NCBI RefSeq assembly: GCF_003287955.1
Contig: NZ_QMKP01000010.1
Coordinates: 110,880-174,879 of the forward strand
Direction: 5' to 3'
From: Arthrobacter sp. AQ5-06
Lineage (GTDB): Bacteria > Actinomycetota > Actinomycetes > Actinomycetales > Micrococcaceae
DNA: 64,000 bases
Position 1 is the first letter of the stretch. Each line of letters begins with the position of its first letter. The position numbers and the translations under genes were made by a program. Shown one piece after another: positions 18,517 to 27,389 of the stretch. The notes under the pieces were generated by a model that had not been told where the DNA came from, ran no database searches, and saw only the letters and a program-made list of their open reading frames with translations.

Positions 18517-18563
18517 GGATGATTCAGGGGCGAATCAGGGTAGTCCGCACGGATGATTAGGGG
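18517..18563 (-). promoter_or_regulatory. Repeat-rich operator candidate before the ABC exporter
   Basis: The plus strand shows GGATGATTCAGGGG at 18517 and GGATGATTAGGGG at 18551, 34 bp apart, with an inverted GATTC/GAATC pair at 18521-18536 between them. It lies 105-151 nt upstream of the exporter ATPase. A LuxR-type regulator such as the linked one binds short inverted half-sites, so this is a plausible target. Binding is inference. Confidence 0.4.
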
Positions 18564-18585
18564 TCCCCTCCGGGACGCAGCAGCT

Positions 18586-20082
18586 TTACGTGCGGGGCGA
18601 GTAATACGTCAAGGCACGCGGTTCCACCCGGAACCGGACGCTGCGCACGCCCGCCAGCGCTTCGCCGTCGACCGCCAGTGCCATGGGGGAGCCCTCCGAC
18701 TCAATGCGGACCTCCGTAGCCTCCCGCAGATGGGTGATCCGGGACGTCGCTACCGTGCCGGTCAGCACTGACCACAGGAGCCGTAGCCGGGCAAAGGATT
18801 CGTCGGCGGTGATCATGCGGACATCCAGGACGCCATCGTCCAGCACGGGCCGCGACAAGGGCGCGTGGTCCCGGGGGTAGTAGCGCCCGCGTCCGATGTA
18901 CGCGATCCAGAGTTTGTGCCGGACACCGTCCACGGTCAGGGTGGTGGGTGTTCCCACGGCGAAGGTCCGGAACATTGCCACCACGCCGGCCAGCGGTTTG
19001 CCGAGGGCCGGCTGCAGCTGCTCCCTGCGCCGGACCAGGTTGGGGTACAGGCCGATGCTGGCCGTGTTCAGCATGACCAGGTCAGCTGTTTCCGGGTTGC
19101 CCGCCAGCCCTCGCTCCACGGTCACAACGCCGACGTCGGCACGCGCGGCTTCACCCGCGGCTGCAGCTGCCACAGCGTCCTTCAGCTTGGCAGTCCCCGT
19201 GTCCCGCGCGAAGTGGTTCAGTGTTCCGCCCGGGAGCACCAGCAAGGGAAGGGAATGTTCGACGGCGGCCGCGGCCGCTGTGCCAACCGTTCCGTCGCCG
19301 CCCCACACGCCCAGGCCATGGGTGTCGGGGCGGGAAGCGGTGGCTTGGATGGCCTCGGCCAGGTTCTCTCCCGGCTCGACTGTTTTTATATGCGCTTTTG
19401 GGAATACTTCCTGGAGTGCGTCTGCCGTTTGTTCGTTGAATGAGCCGCCCAGGGTATTCACCACGATGCTGAGACCTTCACCGCCCGGCAGCTCCGGGGC
19501 CTGGGTTGCGGTGCGGGACACTTCGGGAAACGGTGGGCGGACGGGCCACCACTTGCGGGTCACCAGCGCCGCCCCTGCGCCGATCGCCGAGCCGAAGAAC
19601 ACATCCGATGGCCAGTGGGCCCCCGTGTGGACGCGTGAGTAGGCCACCCCCAGTGCCGCCGGCGCCAGTGCCGCACCGACAGCCGGCTTAATCATCCCGG
19701 CGCCGAGTGCGAAGGCGATGGCGGACGCCGAGTGCCCCGATGGCATGGACGAGCTGGTGGGCTGCGGATGGACGAACCGGAAAACCGGCAGATGCTCAGG
19801 GAGCGGCCGCGCCCGCGGCAACAGGGTTTTGAACACCGCGTTAGTCACAGCCGATGCCACCGCTTGGGCGATGAGCCCGTGCATGGCGGCCCGGCGGGGC
19901 TTGCCGGGAAACGCGGCCATGATCACGGCAGCCCCCATCCACAGTTTGCCGTGAGTGGCGGACGCCGAGAGGCGGCGAAAGAACTCATCGTGGTTTCCCC
20001 CCGGGAACGACGACACGCCGCGGACAAGGCGCCGGTCAACTCGGCTGATCCACCCTGGTCCTTTGCGCCACACTCTGTACAT
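18586..20082 (-). CDS. PAP2 phosphatase fused to diacylglycerol/lipid kinase domain
   Basis: A 498-residue fusion. Residues about 20-180 are a PAP2 phosphatase with all three motifs: K85..R92-P93, PSGHS at 114-118 and SRVHTGAHWPSD at 149-160. Residues about 203-495 are a DAGK/sphingosine-kinase-like domain with GGDGT at 261-265 and LPGGTLNHFARD. One polypeptide thus has a lipid-phosphate phosphatase and a lipid kinase, suggesting phosphatidic acid/diacylglycerol or undecaprenyl phosphate recycling at the membrane. GGGGAG sits directly before the ATG. This fusion is known in actinobacteria; the substrate is unverified. Confidence 0.88.
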   Translation of the reverse strand: MYRVWRKGPGWISRVDRRLVRGVSSFPGGNHDEFFRRLSASATHGKLWMGAAVIMAAFPGKPRRAAMHGLIAQAVASAVTNAVFKTLLPRARPLPEHLPVFRFVHPQPTSSSMPSGHSASAIAFALGAGMIKPAVGAALAPAALGVAYSRVHTGAHWPSDVFFGSAIGAGAALVTRKWWPVRPPFPEVSRTATQAPELPGGEGLSIVVNTLGGSFNEQTADALQEVFPKAHIKTVEPGENLAEAIQATASRPDTHGLGVWGGDGTVGTAAAAAVEHSLPLLVLPGGTLNHFARDTGTAKLKDAVAAAAAGEAARADVGVVTVERGLAGNPETADLVMLNTASIGLYPNLVRRREQLQPALGKPLAGVVAMFRTFAVGTPTTLTVDGVRHKLWIAYIGRGRYYPRDHAPLSRPVLDDGVLDVRMITADESFARLRLLWSVLTGTVATSRITHLREATEVRIESEGSPMALAVDGEALAGVRSVRFRVEPRALTYYSPRT

Positions 20083-20110
20083 CTCCCCACCCTATAACCG
20101 GCGGGGCTCC

Positions 20111-21307
20111 CTACTTGGAGGACAGGGGCCTCGCCGCGCCGGCGAGGAGCAAGGCCACCAGGATCGGGGCGAGGATCGCGAGGAGCGCCAGGTGGATTCC
20201 CGTGAGGTCGCCCAGGTAGCCCAGCAGCGGCGGGCCGGCGAGGAAGGAAACATACCCCAAAGTGGATACAACCGAAACCCTCGCGGCTGCATGCTTCGGA
20301 TCGTCGGCGGCCGCGGACATGCCCATGGGGAAGGCCAGCGCAGCGCCCACGCCCCACAGCGCAGCACCAACCCCGGCCAGCCAGATGTTCCCCGCGAGGA
20401 CAAACAGGCACAGACCCGCCGTGGCTGCGGCCATACTGGCCCGGAGCACTGCGACGCGTCCGTAGGTGTCGATCACGCGGCCGCCGAAGAGCCGCATCGC
20501 CGTCATCGCCAGGACAAACAAAGCGAACATCAGGGCGCCGGTGGATTCCGAACTGCCCAGGCCGTCAACGGTGGCCTTGGCGATCCAGTCGTTTCCGGCG
20601 CCTTCCGTGAGTGTTGCGCCCAGAACCACAACGCCTATCAGCAGGGTGCGGCTGTCGCGCCAGGCCGATAGCCCCTTCGCAGCCGTCGGTTCACCCTCGA
20701 CCGGAGCGGCCTGGGCCGTGTGGGGGAGGAAATAGCGGGGCGCCACGAGGGCTACCACCACCACCACACCGGCGATGACCAGTAAGTGCAACGGCAGGCC
20801 GACACCGATCGTTGACAGGCCAGCACCGATCAGCGCCCCCACAAAGGCCCCGCCGCTGAAGGCAGCATGGAACTGGGGCATGATGGTGCGCCGAAGCTTG
20901 TGCTCGACGTCGGCTCCTTCAATGTTTTGGGAAACGTCCCACAGCCCGACGCCGATGCCGAAGAAGAACAGCGCAATGGCGGTGCCCGGGACCGATTCCG
21001 CCGACAGGGAAAGTGCAATGCCCACCCCGGCCAGGGCTGACAGCAGTCCGCCTGCGCGCACCGCGTTGGCGGTGCCGATCTTCCCCACCACAAGTCCCGC
21101 CGTCGGAAGGGCCAGCAGTGAGCCGACGGCTATGCACAGCAGAAGCGTGCCCATCTGGCCGGAGGTCAGGTGCAGCGCCTCGGTGACGGCGGGGATCCTG
21201 GCGGCCCAGCTGGCAAAGACAAAGCCGTTGATTCCGAAGACCACAAAAGTGGCGGCGGCGGCTGCCCTCAGGGACGGTCCGGCCGTCGTGCTGGTTTTGA
21301 TGCTCAT
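20111..21307 (-). CDS. MFS transporter, YbjJ/fucose-permease-like
   Basis: A 398-residue major facilitator with 12 predicted transmembrane helices. FGINGFVFASWAARIPAV and an MPQFHAAFSGGAFVGALIG stretch mid-protein match the YbjJ-type MFS group. Its ATG overlaps the DeoR-family gene's TGA (ATGA), so it is translationally coupled to the repressor and presumably controlled by the operator at 22077-22111. DeoR pairing suggests a sugar or sugar-derivative substrate. Confidence 0.88.
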   Translation of the reverse strand: MSIKTSTTAGPSLRAAAAATFVVFGINGFVFASWAARIPAVTEALHLTSGQMGTLLLCIAVGSLLALPTAGLVVGKIGTANAVRAGGLLSALAGVGIALSLSAESVPGTAIALFFFGIGVGLWDVSQNIEGADVEHKLRRTIMPQFHAAFSGGAFVGALIGAGLSTIGVGLPLHLLVIAGVVVVVALVAPRYFLPHTAQAAPVEGEPTAAKGLSAWRDSRTLLIGVVVLGATLTEGAGNDWIAKATVDGLGSSESTGALMFALFVLAMTAMRLFGGRVIDTYGRVAVLRASMAAATAGLCLFVLAGNIWLAGVGAALWGVGAALAFPMGMSAAADDPKHAAARVSVVSTLGYVSFLAGPPLLGYLGDLTGIHLALLAILAPILVALLLAGAARPLSSK

Positions 21308-22077
21308 GCTTTAACTACTTCCACCGAGAGCTTGTTGAGGTGTGCGAGTTCGTCCGCACTCAGGTCTTTGTCCGTGATTATCACGTTCACTGCGTCCAAG
21401 GGGGCAACCAGGGCCATCGCAGTGGCATTCCATTTGGCACCGGCGCAAGCAACAATCACCCGCCCCGCCGATTCGAGTCCAGCCCGCTTCACTGCGGCAT
21501 CTTCCAAATCATGGGCCAGGAGACCGTCCCTGAAGTTCAAGGCACAGGGCGTGACCACCGCCGTGTCGAAGCGCAGGGACCGGATGTTGGCTTCCGCGAG
21601 CGGGCCGCGGAAGGATAGCTCGCCGGGGACCAGGCTTCCGCCGGGGAGCAGCAAGGCAGGACGCTGGCCGGCGTGCGGGTCGTCCTCTGTGACCGTCGTC
21701 AGGGAGCGCATGGACATGGGCATCAGCGTCAGTTCGCGCCCGCGGAGGACGCGGGCAATTTCCGTGGCTGTGGTGCCACTGTCCAGCCACACGTGTTCGC
21801 GTTCTCCCAGCAGGCCGGCCACGGCGGCGGCGATCCTGACCTTCACGGCCTGGTCTTCGAGTTCGCGCTGGCCGTAGCCGGGGTTTTCGCCGCCGGCAAT
21901 GAGGCTCCTGGCACCGCCGTGGACCCGGCGCAGCACGCCATGCGATGCGAGCAGCTCGAGGTCGCGGCGGATGGTGGCGCCCGATGCGTCGCAGGCCTGG
22001 GTCAGCTCTTCCACCGAGACCTCGGTTTTGCGGCGAAGCAGCTCCCCGATCAGGCGGTGCCGCTCTTCAGTCTTCAT
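21304..22077 (-). CDS. DeoR-family transcriptional repressor
   Basis: A 257-residue regulator. The N-terminal winged helix-turn-helix (EERHRLIGELLRRKTEVSVE, then SGATIRRDLELLASHGVLRRVHGGA) is diagnostic for DeoR. The rest is the sugar-phosphate-sensing DeoRC domain (VWLDSGTTATEIARVL, PGGSLVPGELSF). I chose the ATG at 22077 by comparison with family N-termini. ATGs at 22083 and 22104 are in frame and none has a ribosome site, so the message may be leaderless. The start codon lies inside one arm of a perfect inverted repeat, which predicts autorepression. Confidence 0.9.
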   Translation of the reverse strand: MKTEERHRLIGELLRRKTEVSVEELTQACDASGATIRRDLELLASHGVLRRVHGGARSLIAGGENPGYGQRELEDQAVKVRIAAAVAGLLGEREHVWLDSGTTATEIARVLRGRELTLMPMSMRSLTTVTEDDPHAGQRPALLLPGGSLVPGELSFRGPLAEANIRSLRFDTAVVTPCALNFRDGLLAHDLEDAAVKRAGLESAGRVIVACAGAKWNATAMALVAPLDAVNVIITDKDLSADELAHLNKLSVEVVKA

Positions 22078-22111
22078 GTTCATATGATAGCAATTTTTGA
22101 TCATATGAACA
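22077..22111 (-). promoter_or_regulatory. Perfect 12-bp inverted-repeat operator at the DeoR gene start
   Basis: TGTTCATATGAT at 22077-22088 and ATCATATGAACA at 22100-22111 are exact reverse complements separated by 11 AT-rich bases. Each arm itself centres on the palindrome CATATG. The site covers the repressor start codon and the likely promoter of the repressor-transporter operon, a layout typical of an autoregulatory operator. Confidence 0.75.
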
Positions 22112-22122
22112 TATTTCGACGC

Positions 22123-23805
22123 CTAGCGGGCCCGCTCAACCCGCTTTTCGTCCCACACGGGCTCGGGGGATTCGTAGACGCGGCCGTCGGAACCGAACAC
22201 CAGGAACCGGTCGAAGGTGCGGGCGAACCAGCGGTCGTGGGTCACTGCCAGGACGGTTCCCTCGAAGTGGTCAATGGCCTTTTCCAGTGCCTCGGCCGAA
22301 TGCAGGTCCAGGTTGTCCGTGGGCTCATCCAGCAGCAGGAGCGTGGCGCCGGAGAGCTGCAGCAGCAGGATCTGGAACCGCGCCTGCTGGCCGCCGGAGA
22401 GGGACTCGTACTTCTGCTCCGACTGCGACGCCAGACCGTAGCCGTCCAATGCGCCGGCGGCGGCCTCGCGTCCCAGGCCGGACCGGTGCTCGTCGCCGCG
22501 GTGCAGGATCTCCAGCAGGGTTTTGCCCAGGAGGTCGGGCCGGACGTGGGTCTGGGCAAAAAAGCCGGGCCGGATACGGGCGCCGAGTTTCACGGTGCCC
22601 TCGTGCGGCACTTCGGCAATATCGACGTCGGACACGGGTAGGTGCTCCCGTTCCGGGTCCGTCCCGCCCGTGGCGAGCAGGCGCAGGAAGTGGCTCTTGC
22701 CGGAGCCGTTGGAACCGAGCACACCCACACGGTCACCGAACCACACCTCGGTGGAGAACGGCTTCATCAGCCCGGTCAGTTCCAGTTTCTCGGCCACGAC
22801 GGCCCGCTTGGCGGTCCGGCCGCCCTTCAGGCGCATGCGCACGTTCTGCTCGATCGGCAAAGCTTCGGGCGGGCCAGCCTCGAGGAACTTGGCCAGGCGC
22901 GTCTGGGCGGCCTGGTAGCGGTTGGCCATGTCGGACCGGAATGCCGCCTTGTTCTTGTACATGTTGACGAGTTCCTTGAGCTTCACGTGCTCCTCGTCCC
23001 AGCGCTTGCGGAGCTCTTCGAAGCGGGCGTTCCGGTCGGCGCGGGCGTCCACGTAGGAGCCAAAGCCGCCGCCGTGCACCCAGGCACCTGCGCCGTTGAT
23101 GCCCGGTTCGAGGGTCACGATGCGTCCGGCGGCATTGTTGAGCAGCTCGCGGTCGTGGCTGATGAAGAAGACTGTCTTTTTGGACTCGTTGAGCTTGTCC
23201 TCAAGCCAGCGCTTGCCAGGCACATCGAGATAGTTGTCCGGTTCGTCCAGGAGCAGGAGTTCGTCAGGTCCCGAGAACAGTGCCTCCAGCACCAGCCGCT
23301 TCTGCTCGCCGCCGGAAAGGCTCGACGCCGGGCGGTGCTGTGCGCGGTCAAAGGGCAGTCCGAGTGCGGCCATGCAGACTTCGTCCCAGACAGTTTCCAC
23401 GTCATAACCGCCGGCATCTCCCCAGTCCACGATCGACTGCGCGTACCGCATCTGGGTGGGTTCGTCGTCGTGCTCCAGCATGGCAAGCTCAGCCTCGTCC
23501 ACCTCCCTGGCCGCGGCGGCCAGGGCCGGCGGAGCAGCCGATACCAGCAGATCGCGGACGGTGGAATCGTCCCGGACCTGGCCCACGAACTGGCGCATGA
23601 TGCCCATGTTTCCGGAGCGCCCGATCACACCTTCGTCCGGAACGAGGTCGCCGGAGATGATCCGGAAGAGGGTGGTCTTACCCGTGCCGTTGGGGCCGAT
23701 CAGGGCCGTTTTAGTGCCGTCCGGGACCTTAAAAGTCACGCCGTTGAGCAGTTGGGTGCCATCGGAGAGGAAGTAGTCAATACCGGAAATGTCTATGTGG
23801 GCCAC
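22123..23805 (-). CDS. ABC-F family ATPase
   Basis: About 560 residues with two ATPase domains and no membrane segments. Domain 1 has GPNGTGKTT, SLSGGEQKRL and LLLLDEPDNYLD; domain 2 has GSNGSGKS, SLSGGQQARF and LLLLDEPTDNLD. A charged interdomain linker (KRWDEEHVKLKELVNMYKNK) separates them. ABC-F proteins act on the ribosome in translation or antibiotic protection. I chose the GTG at 23805 (product begins AHIDISGIDYFL); a longer frame to 23835 lacks a ribosome site. A long inverted repeat lies immediately upstream. Confidence 0.92.
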   Translation of the reverse strand: MAHIDISGIDYFLSDGTQLLNGVTFKVPDGTKTALIGPNGTGKTTLFRIISGDLVPDEGVIGRSGNMGIMRQFVGQVRDDSTVRDLLVSAAPPALAAAAREVDEAELAMLEHDDEPTQMRYAQSIVDWGDAGGYDVETVWDEVCMAALGLPFDRAQHRPASSLSGGEQKRLVLEALFSGPDELLLLDEPDNYLDVPGKRWLEDKLNESKKTVFFISHDRELLNNAAGRIVTLEPGINGAGAWVHGGGFGSYVDARADRNARFEELRKRWDEEHVKLKELVNMYKNKAAFRSDMANRYQAAQTRLAKFLEAGPPEALPIEQNVRMRLKGGRTAKRAVVAEKLELTGLMKPFSTEVWFGDRVGVLGSNGSGKSHFLRLLATGGTDPEREHLPVSDVDIAEVPHEGTVKLGARIRPGFFAQTHVRPDLLGKTLLEILHRGDEHRSGLGREAAAGALDGYGLASQSEQKYESLSGGQQARFQILLLQLSGATLLLLDEPTDNLDLHSAEALEKAIDHFEGTVLAVTHDRWFARTFDRFLVFGSDGRVYESPEPVWDEKRVERAR

Positions 23806-23834
23806 GCCAACAATCTTCCCATGGCCGCCCCACA

Positions 23835-23899
23835 CGAGTTTTTGTCCAGATAATCTGCCTTAGAGGCCATTTCGCGCGCATTATCTGGACAAAAACTCG
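23835..23899. repeat. 20-bp perfect inverted repeat between PBP and ABC-F genes
   Basis: CGAGTTTTTGTCCAGATAAT at 23835-23854 is exactly inverted at 23880-23899, with a 25-bp spacer. It fills the gap between the penicillin-binding gene stop and the ABC-F start, both on the minus strand. The AT-rich stem has no U-run after it on either strand. It could be a MITE/REP-like element, an attenuator hairpin in the ABC-F leader, or an operator. Confidence 0.8.
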
Positions 23900-23905
23900 C
23901 GGGGG

Positions 23906-25894
23906 TCAACCGGCGGCAGCCAGAAACTGCTTGAGCAGCGGCCCGGACGTGGTGGCTCCGAGGCCGCCGTCCTCGACGAACACGGCCACGGCCAGGTCAC
24001 CGTGGACAGCCACAATCCAGGCGTGCGTCTTGGGCGGGGTCTCCTTGCCGAACTCCGCAGTGCCGGTCTTGGCGCCCACCGGCCCGCCCGGAACGGTCGA
24101 CAGGAAGCCGGCGTGGCCCGATGTGATCACCGCCCGCATCATGTCGGACAGCGCCGCGGCCTCAGCGGCAGTGATCGGCTGGTCGGACGCCTGGGACGGC
24201 GCTTCCGGCGTAACGGTCGACGGCGGCGAACCTGCATCCGTCGTCGTCCCGCCGGAGGTGTCTGCCGGGGCGGCGCCGGCGTCGGGATTCAGCACCAGCT
24301 GCGGTGAGATGGGGGATCCCTTGCCCACGGAGCCGGCCATGATAGCGGCCGCCAGCGGGGACAAGAGAACTTTGCCCTGGCCGATCATCGAGGCGGCATG
24401 TTCGGTGCCGGCAGCCTCGCCCGGAACGGACCCGAGGAACGCCGCGGCACCCAGCGAGGGGGCCTCCACGGCCACGCCCATGGCGACGGCGGCAGCCTCA
24501 AGCTGGGCCTGCGTGACCGTATCGCGCGCAGCGATGAACGCCGTGTTGCACGAGTGGGCAAAGGCATCGCGAAGGGCCACCGACCCGAGTGAGGTTTCCG
24601 GGTAGCCTTCCGCGTTCTTGAACGTCCGGCCGTCCACGGTGAGGGTGGGTGTGCATTCCACCTTCGAATCGGGCGTCAGGCCGTTCCGAAGCATGGCGAG
24701 CGAATCGACGATCTTAAAAGTTGACCCGGGCGCGTACTGGCCCAGCATTGCGGTGTTGTAGCCGTTGCTTCCCGGGCCCGAGGCCGCCGCGACAACCGCC
24801 CCCGTGGAAGGGCGGAGCGCCACAATGGCAGACGCCGGGCCTACACCGGCAAGCGTGCTCTCGGCGAGTGACTGGAGATTCGGATCCAGCGTAGTTTTCA
24901 GGGGCATGCCGGGAGTCGGGGCCATCTCGAACACCACCCTGCGGGGATCCGTTCCGGCGGCCTGGATCTGTTCGCGGGTCAGATCGGCCCGCTGCGCACG
25001 GATCACCACGGCGTCGGTGCCGCGGAGCTGTGCGTCGTACTGCTGCTGGAGCCCGCCGATGCCGGTCACGTCTCCGGCGGTCAGGACGCCGTCGGACGCC
25101 TCGATCTGTTCTGCCGTGGCCTCGCCGACGGTACCAAGGACTGCCCTTGCGAACGTGCGGCTGGGTGCCAGCGGCTGGACTTCCGGGATGGCTCGGGCAC
25201 CGGGAATGGCCGTGATCTGGGCGTCCGTGATGGTGCGGCCTTCTTCACGGAGGGTGATGGCCCGGATAAACGCCTCGGCGCCGGAGGCCCCAACCTGCTG
25301 GGAATAGGCGGCGGGATCCACACCGACCAGTTCCGCCAGTTTGGCGGCCGACGTGGCGGCATCCGCGGATCCCAGGAGCAGTCTGTCGATCCCCACGCTG
25401 ACCACGGGACGGTACGTGACAAGCTTCGCGTCGCCGGCGCCCAGGATGTCGGCGCGCGGCGGCGACTGGGTGCCCTTGCTGAGGATTTCGTTGTCGGCGA
25501 GTCCCGGAACCAGGGTTGCCGGGTTCCAGACGGCCAGCCATTTGTCCCCGGACTTCGTGAACTCTGCGGCGACCGTATATTTCCACTCGCCGGTGCCGAT
25601 TTTCCACATGTAATTCAGCGGAACGGTTGCAGTGTCGCCGTCCAGGGTGAGCTCGCCGGCCGCCACGGTGGGCTTGTCCGGCTCCATGGCCTTGAATACG
25701 TCCTGGACCTGTTGTTTGGCCACCCCGGAGTCTTTGCCATCAAAGGCGACCGAGCCGACGTCGAGCGTGGAAAGCGCGGACGCAAACTGCTTGGCCGCGC
25801 TTTCAGCACCCCCTCTGCCGTCGTCGCAGGCAACCAGGGAGGCGCCGAGAATGAGTCCAGCTATGGCAAGTGACAGTTTTCTTGAGTTCCCCAC
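23906..25894 (-). CDS. Penicillin-binding lipoprotein with MecA-type N-terminus
   Basis: A 662-residue class B transpeptidase. A lipoprotein signal with lipobox LVAC near residues 20-23 anchors it outside the membrane. Residues about 30-140 form an NTF2-like MecA_N domain, and about 150-300 a dimerisation region. The transpeptidase domain follows with S391 in PGSTFKI, SCN at 448-450 and KTGT from K609. This is the architecture of PBP2a/PbpA-like enzymes that crosslink peptidoglycan and may have low beta-lactam affinity. A Ser/Thr/Pro-rich insertion (TSGGTTTDAGSPPSTVTPEA) lies before the KTG motif. Start at ATG 25894. Confidence 0.92.
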   Translation of the reverse strand: MGNSRKLSLAIAGLILGASLVACDDGRGGAESAAKQFASALSTLDVGSVAFDGKDSGVAKQQVQDVFKAMEPDKPTVAAGELTLDGDTATVPLNYMWKIGTGEWKYTVAAEFTKSGDKWLAVWNPATLVPGLADNEILSKGTQSPPRADILGAGDAKLVTYRPVVSVGIDRLLLGSADAATSAAKLAELVGVDPAAYSQQVGASGAEAFIRAITLREEGRTITDAQITAIPGARAIPEVQPLAPSRTFARAVLGTVGEATAEQIEASDGVLTAGDVTGIGGLQQQYDAQLRGTDAVVIRAQRADLTREQIQAAGTDPRRVVFEMAPTPGMPLKTTLDPNLQSLAESTLAGVGPASAIVALRPSTGAVVAAASGPGSNGYNTAMLGQYAPGSTFKIVDSLAMLRNGLTPDSKVECTPTLTVDGRTFKNAEGYPETSLGSVALRDAFAHSCNTAFIAARDTVTQAQLEAAAVAMGVAVEAPSLGAAAFLGSVPGEAAGTEHAASMIGQGKVLLSPLAAAIMAGSVGKGSPISPQLVLNPDAGAAPADTSGGTTTDAGSPPSTVTPEAPSQASDQPITAAEAAALSDMMRAVITSGHAGFLSTVPGGPVGAKTGTAEFGKETPPKTHAWIVAVHGDLAVAVFVEDGGLGATTSGPLLKQFLAAAG

Positions 25895-25949
25895 CGCGCT
25901 ATTATGCCCCGATTTGGACCGTGCTTGCTGTCACCGATTCGTGCCGGGT

Positions 25950-27389
25950 TCAAAGTCCGAGCGAGGGGACCTTTAGACCAAACATGTCCTTTAGGGCATA
26001 TTTCGCGGCGAAGTACCCTGGCATCCCCGTTACGCCGGGGCCAGGCGGCGTGGAGGACGAACACAGATACACGCCGGGCACGGGCGTGCGCCACGGAACG
26101 CGGGAGACCACCGGGCGCTGGACAAGTCCACGTACGTCCATAATGCCGGCGCTGAAGTCCCCGCCCACGTAGTTCCGGTTGTAGTTGGCCAGCTCCGCCG
26201 CCGTGGTGACCCGGGCCTGCACCACCACATCTCGGAACCCAGGCGCGAAGCGCTCCAGCTGCGCGGCCACGGCCTCACCCATGTCGCGGGTTGAACCGGC
26301 GGGTACATGGCAGTACGCCCAGAGAATTTGCCGCCCGGCCGGCGCCCTGCCAGTGTCAAAGCGAGACGGCTGGGCCACGAGCACGTACGGGCGCTCCGGG
26401 TGTTTCCCGGCGGACACTTCATTCTCCGCGCTGGCCAACTCTGCGCGCGTGCCGCCGACGTGCACCGTACCGGCGTCCACCAGTTCCTTTGCCGCCCACG
26501 GAACGGGACCGGACAGGATGAAGTCCACCTTGCAGGAACCATTCCCATAGCGGAACGTCTCCAAGCCTTGCCGGTACTTGGCCGGGAGCCTGTCGCCGGC
26601 GATGTTCAGTAAACCCCGCGGGGCCACGTCCAGCAGAACGGCACGCGCGCCGCGGAGTTCGTGGAGACTCTCAATCGTCGCTACCGTATGGATCACCCCG
26701 CCGTGGGCACGGATGTCGGCTTCCAGCGCGGCCGCAATGGAGGCCGATCCGCCCAGCGGAATCGGCCAGCCTTGGGCGTGAGCCAGTGCGGTGAGCATGA
26801 GCCCGGCGCCTGCAGAGGCCAGCGAGGGCAGCTGCGAGACCGCATGGGCGGCCACGCCGCTGAGCAGTGCAGGCGCAAGGCCCTCGTGGAACCGCGCGTT
26901 CCACAGCCGCGATCCCTGCTCCAGTGTCCGCAGCCCGAAGAGCGCCGCCGCCAGGGGATCCCGGGGGATCCTCAGCAGCTGGTGCTGCGTCAGATCCATC
27001 ACGCCGTCAATGCGGTCAACCAGCGGGCCAAGAAGCCTGCGGTAGGCGTCGCCGTCCCGGCCCAGGCCTTGGACCGTCCGTTCAAGGCTGTGATATCCGA
27101 GGGCCGCCCGTCCGCCGTCGAGCGGTGATCCGAACGAAAGCTCCGGGACCACCAGGTCTATCCGGCGTGCCAACTCGAAGTCGCGGAAGAAGGGTGATGC
27201 CAGCGCCATGGGGTGCACGGCCGAGCAGATGTCATGGAGGTGCCCCGGCTGCATCAGTTCGGCGGTGCGGGTACCGCCTCCGATGGTGTCCGCCGCCTCG
27301 TGGACTTCGACGGAGAGGCCGGCGCGCGCCATTACGGCGGCTGCAGCCAGCCCGTTGGGTCCGGACCCAACGACGGCGACGTCAGGCAT
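25950..27389 (-). CDS. FAD-dependent oxidoreductase, phytoene-desaturase/amine-oxidase-like
   Basis: A 479-residue flavoprotein. The N-terminal dinucleotide motif VAVVGSGPNGLAAAAVMARAG and VEVHEAADTIGGGTRT begin the protein. The C-terminal FAD motif reads PVPGVYLCSSSTPPGPGVTG followed by MPGYFAAK. The group resembles CrtI-like desaturases but is commonly annotated only as NAD(P)/FAD oxidoreductase. No carotenoid genes are nearby, so pigment synthesis should not be assumed. The ATG at 27389 overlaps the upstream membrane gene's stop by 8 nt. Confidence 0.85.
   Translation of the reverse strand: MPDVAVVGSGPNGLAAAAVMARAGLSVEVHEAADTIGGGTRTAELMQPGHLHDICSAVHPMALASPFFRDFELARRIDLVVPELSFGSPLDGGRAALGYHSLERTVQGLGRDGDAYRRLLGPLVDRIDGVMDLTQHQLLRIPRDPLAAALFGLRTLEQGSRLWNARFHEGLAPALLSGVAAHAVSQLPSLASAGAGLMLTALAHAQGWPIPLGGSASIAAALEADIRAHGGVIHTVATIESLHELRGARAVLLDVAPRGLLNIAGDRLPAKYRQGLETFRYGNGSCKVDFILSGPVPWAAKELVDAGTVHVGGTRAELASAENEVSAGKHPERPYVLVAQPSRFDTGRAPAGRQILWAYCHVPAGSTRDMGEAVAAQLERFAPGFRDVVVQARVTTAAELANYNRNYVGGDFSAGIMDVRGLVQRPVVSRVPWRTPVPGVYLCSSSTPPGPGVTGMPGYFAAKYALKDMFGLKVPSLGL

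Noticed and set aside
25950..27389. Carotenoid biosynthesis cluster
   Set aside because: Only a CrtI-like flavoprotein is present; no phytoene synthase or prenyl synthase gene lies nearby.
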